From: Glandiceps talaboti
Lineage: Eukaryota > Hemichordata > Enteropneusta > Spengelidae
Length of the DNA stretch: 26,000 bases
Direction of reading: 5' to 3'
NCBI RefSeq assembly: GCF_964340395.1
Contig: NC_135568.1
Span: forward strand, 7,484,579 to 7,510,578
The position numbers and the translations under genes were made by a program. The notes below the pieces were generated by a model. That model was given only the letters and a program-made list of their open reading frames with translations. It searched no databases and was not told where the DNA came from. Of this stretch, positions 24,976 to 26,000 are shown one piece after another; position 1 is the stretch's first letter; every line of letters begins with the position of its first letter.

Positions 24976-25744
24976 ATATTTGTTGACATACTTTACATAA
25001 GAAATTGTTATGACTCAAAACTGTATTGCTTTGAAAATTACATTTATAATTATTAATTCTGCACAATAAACGCAACTCTGTATTAAAATTTAATTTCTCT
25101 AAGTTCTCAAACACATAATTCTCAAGTGTCAAATAAAGGTATTAAAAGTAAACTAAGGTATTTAATTTTCACCACAAGAATCTTGTGATCTTATTGAGTT
25201 CAACTAGTTCCCATAGACTAATTTTTATGAATTACTAAGCCTGGTGCAGTGTTTATGTACGAGCGAGGCATTTTTGTTACTACTTATTTCTGTATTTTTG
25301 TTTTCTGGTGAAATAATTGAAAATTTCTTGGTTTACGATAATCTAATCTATGCACAGTGTTGAAATGTATAGAAATGTTATTCACCATAGTATCTGAAAA
25401 CCTGTGTGTATTTTTGTTGTATTTTAATGTTATGATTACATATACAATTTTTATTGAAATGTAATGCAGATAAACTGCCTTTCAAAGTCACTGTATTTGT
25501 ATGAATATCTGTCGAGAATTTTATTCTGTTTGTTGATCAGATTTGAGGCTTCATTTATTTTAAATGTGCAGATTTTGGGCAATTAATGAATGTAATGAAT
25601 GTTCATGTGTTAGTCACACCAGAGACTTCATGCAAATACAGTGTACTCTGTTGTGTTCAACTACATGTATGTCCAATATTTAGATGGTGGCAATAAAGAA
25701 CATTTATGTTTTTAGATTGGTGTATATTGTACCATCTTTTTTTC
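24976..25744. other. 3' flank, nothing recognised
   Basis: AT-rich with no ORF of family similarity, no RNA gene and no clear repeat. Confidence -1.
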
Positions 25745-25762
25745 CATACATTCATACATTCA

Positions 25763-25794
<32 letters not shown>

Positions 25795-26000
25795 CACACA
25801 CACACACACACACATACATACATACATACATACATACATACACACACATACACACACATACATACATACATACATACATACATACATACATACATACATA
25901 CATACATACATACATACACACACACACATACATACATACATACATACACACATACATACATACATACATGCATACATACATACATGCATACATACATACA
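25745..26000. repeat. (CATA)n / (CA)n compound microsatellite
   Basis: Runs to the window end and probably beyond. Gives spurious long MYVC/MCVC frames on the minus strand. Confidence -1.

Noticed and set aside
25657-25997. Three minus-strand cysteine/tyrosine/methionine-rich ORFs
   Set aside because: Pure translation of the CATA/CA microsatellite.
21222-26000. A second gene downstream
   Set aside because: No exon with family similarity, no plausible splice-joined frame on either strand; longest frames are repeats.

Overview
The window is eukaryotic, AT-rich genomic DNA holding one gene that fills about 70% of it: a plus-strand, intron-rich homologue of DNAJC10/ERdj5, the endoplasmic-reticulum J-domain protein with several thioredoxin domains. 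I assembled 19 coding exons between 3131 and 21221. All 18 introns between them are GT-AG, phases agree across every junction, and the result is a predicted 820-residue protein (human DNAJC10 is 793, from memory) that runs from a signal anchor/peptide through a J domain with HPD, a CHHC thioredoxin domain, two redox-inactive thioredoxin-like domains, then CPPC, CGPC and CGPC thioredoxin domains, to a C-terminal KDEL. The gene is complete at the protein level; at least one further 5' non-coding exon and the promoter lie upstream of an acceptor at 3053/3054 and could not be located.

The organism looks like a marine-invertebrate-type bilaterian: long repeat-rich introns, frequent TACATGTA-like words, many MITEs, SINE-like and minisatellite-bearing elements. 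I cannot assign a phylum from sequence alone. No rRNA, confident functional tRNA, CRISPR array or bacterial/viral gene was found.

Layout: 1-3053 is repeat-dominated upstream/5' intronic DNA (a hAT-like MITE at 495-1039 with near-perfect 8-bp target duplications, apparently nested within a larger TTAA-flanked element). 3054-21221 is the gene; its introns hold minisatellites (21, 46, 53, 84, 105-111 and 114-115 bp units), TTAA-flanked MITEs, a second hAT-like MITE with a perfect 8-bp duplication, a TIR element with internal tandem arrays, and two tRNA-like SINE regions. 21222-26000 is 3' UTR followed by about 4.5 kb of gene-free repeats ending in a CATA/CA microsatellite.

The most unusual feature is that short tandem duplications repeatedly span this gene's own splice sites. 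The donor of coding exon 9 is repeated eight times at exact 24-bp spacing, each copy in frame and adding an octapeptide; the acceptor of coding exon 14 occurs four times; the acceptor of coding exon 12 and the donor of coding exon 4 each occur twice; and the donor of coding exon 2 has a decayed second copy. The exon 9 array could generate ERdj5 isoforms differing by multiples of eight residues; the other copies would introduce premature stops or are dead. Whether any are used needs RNA data.
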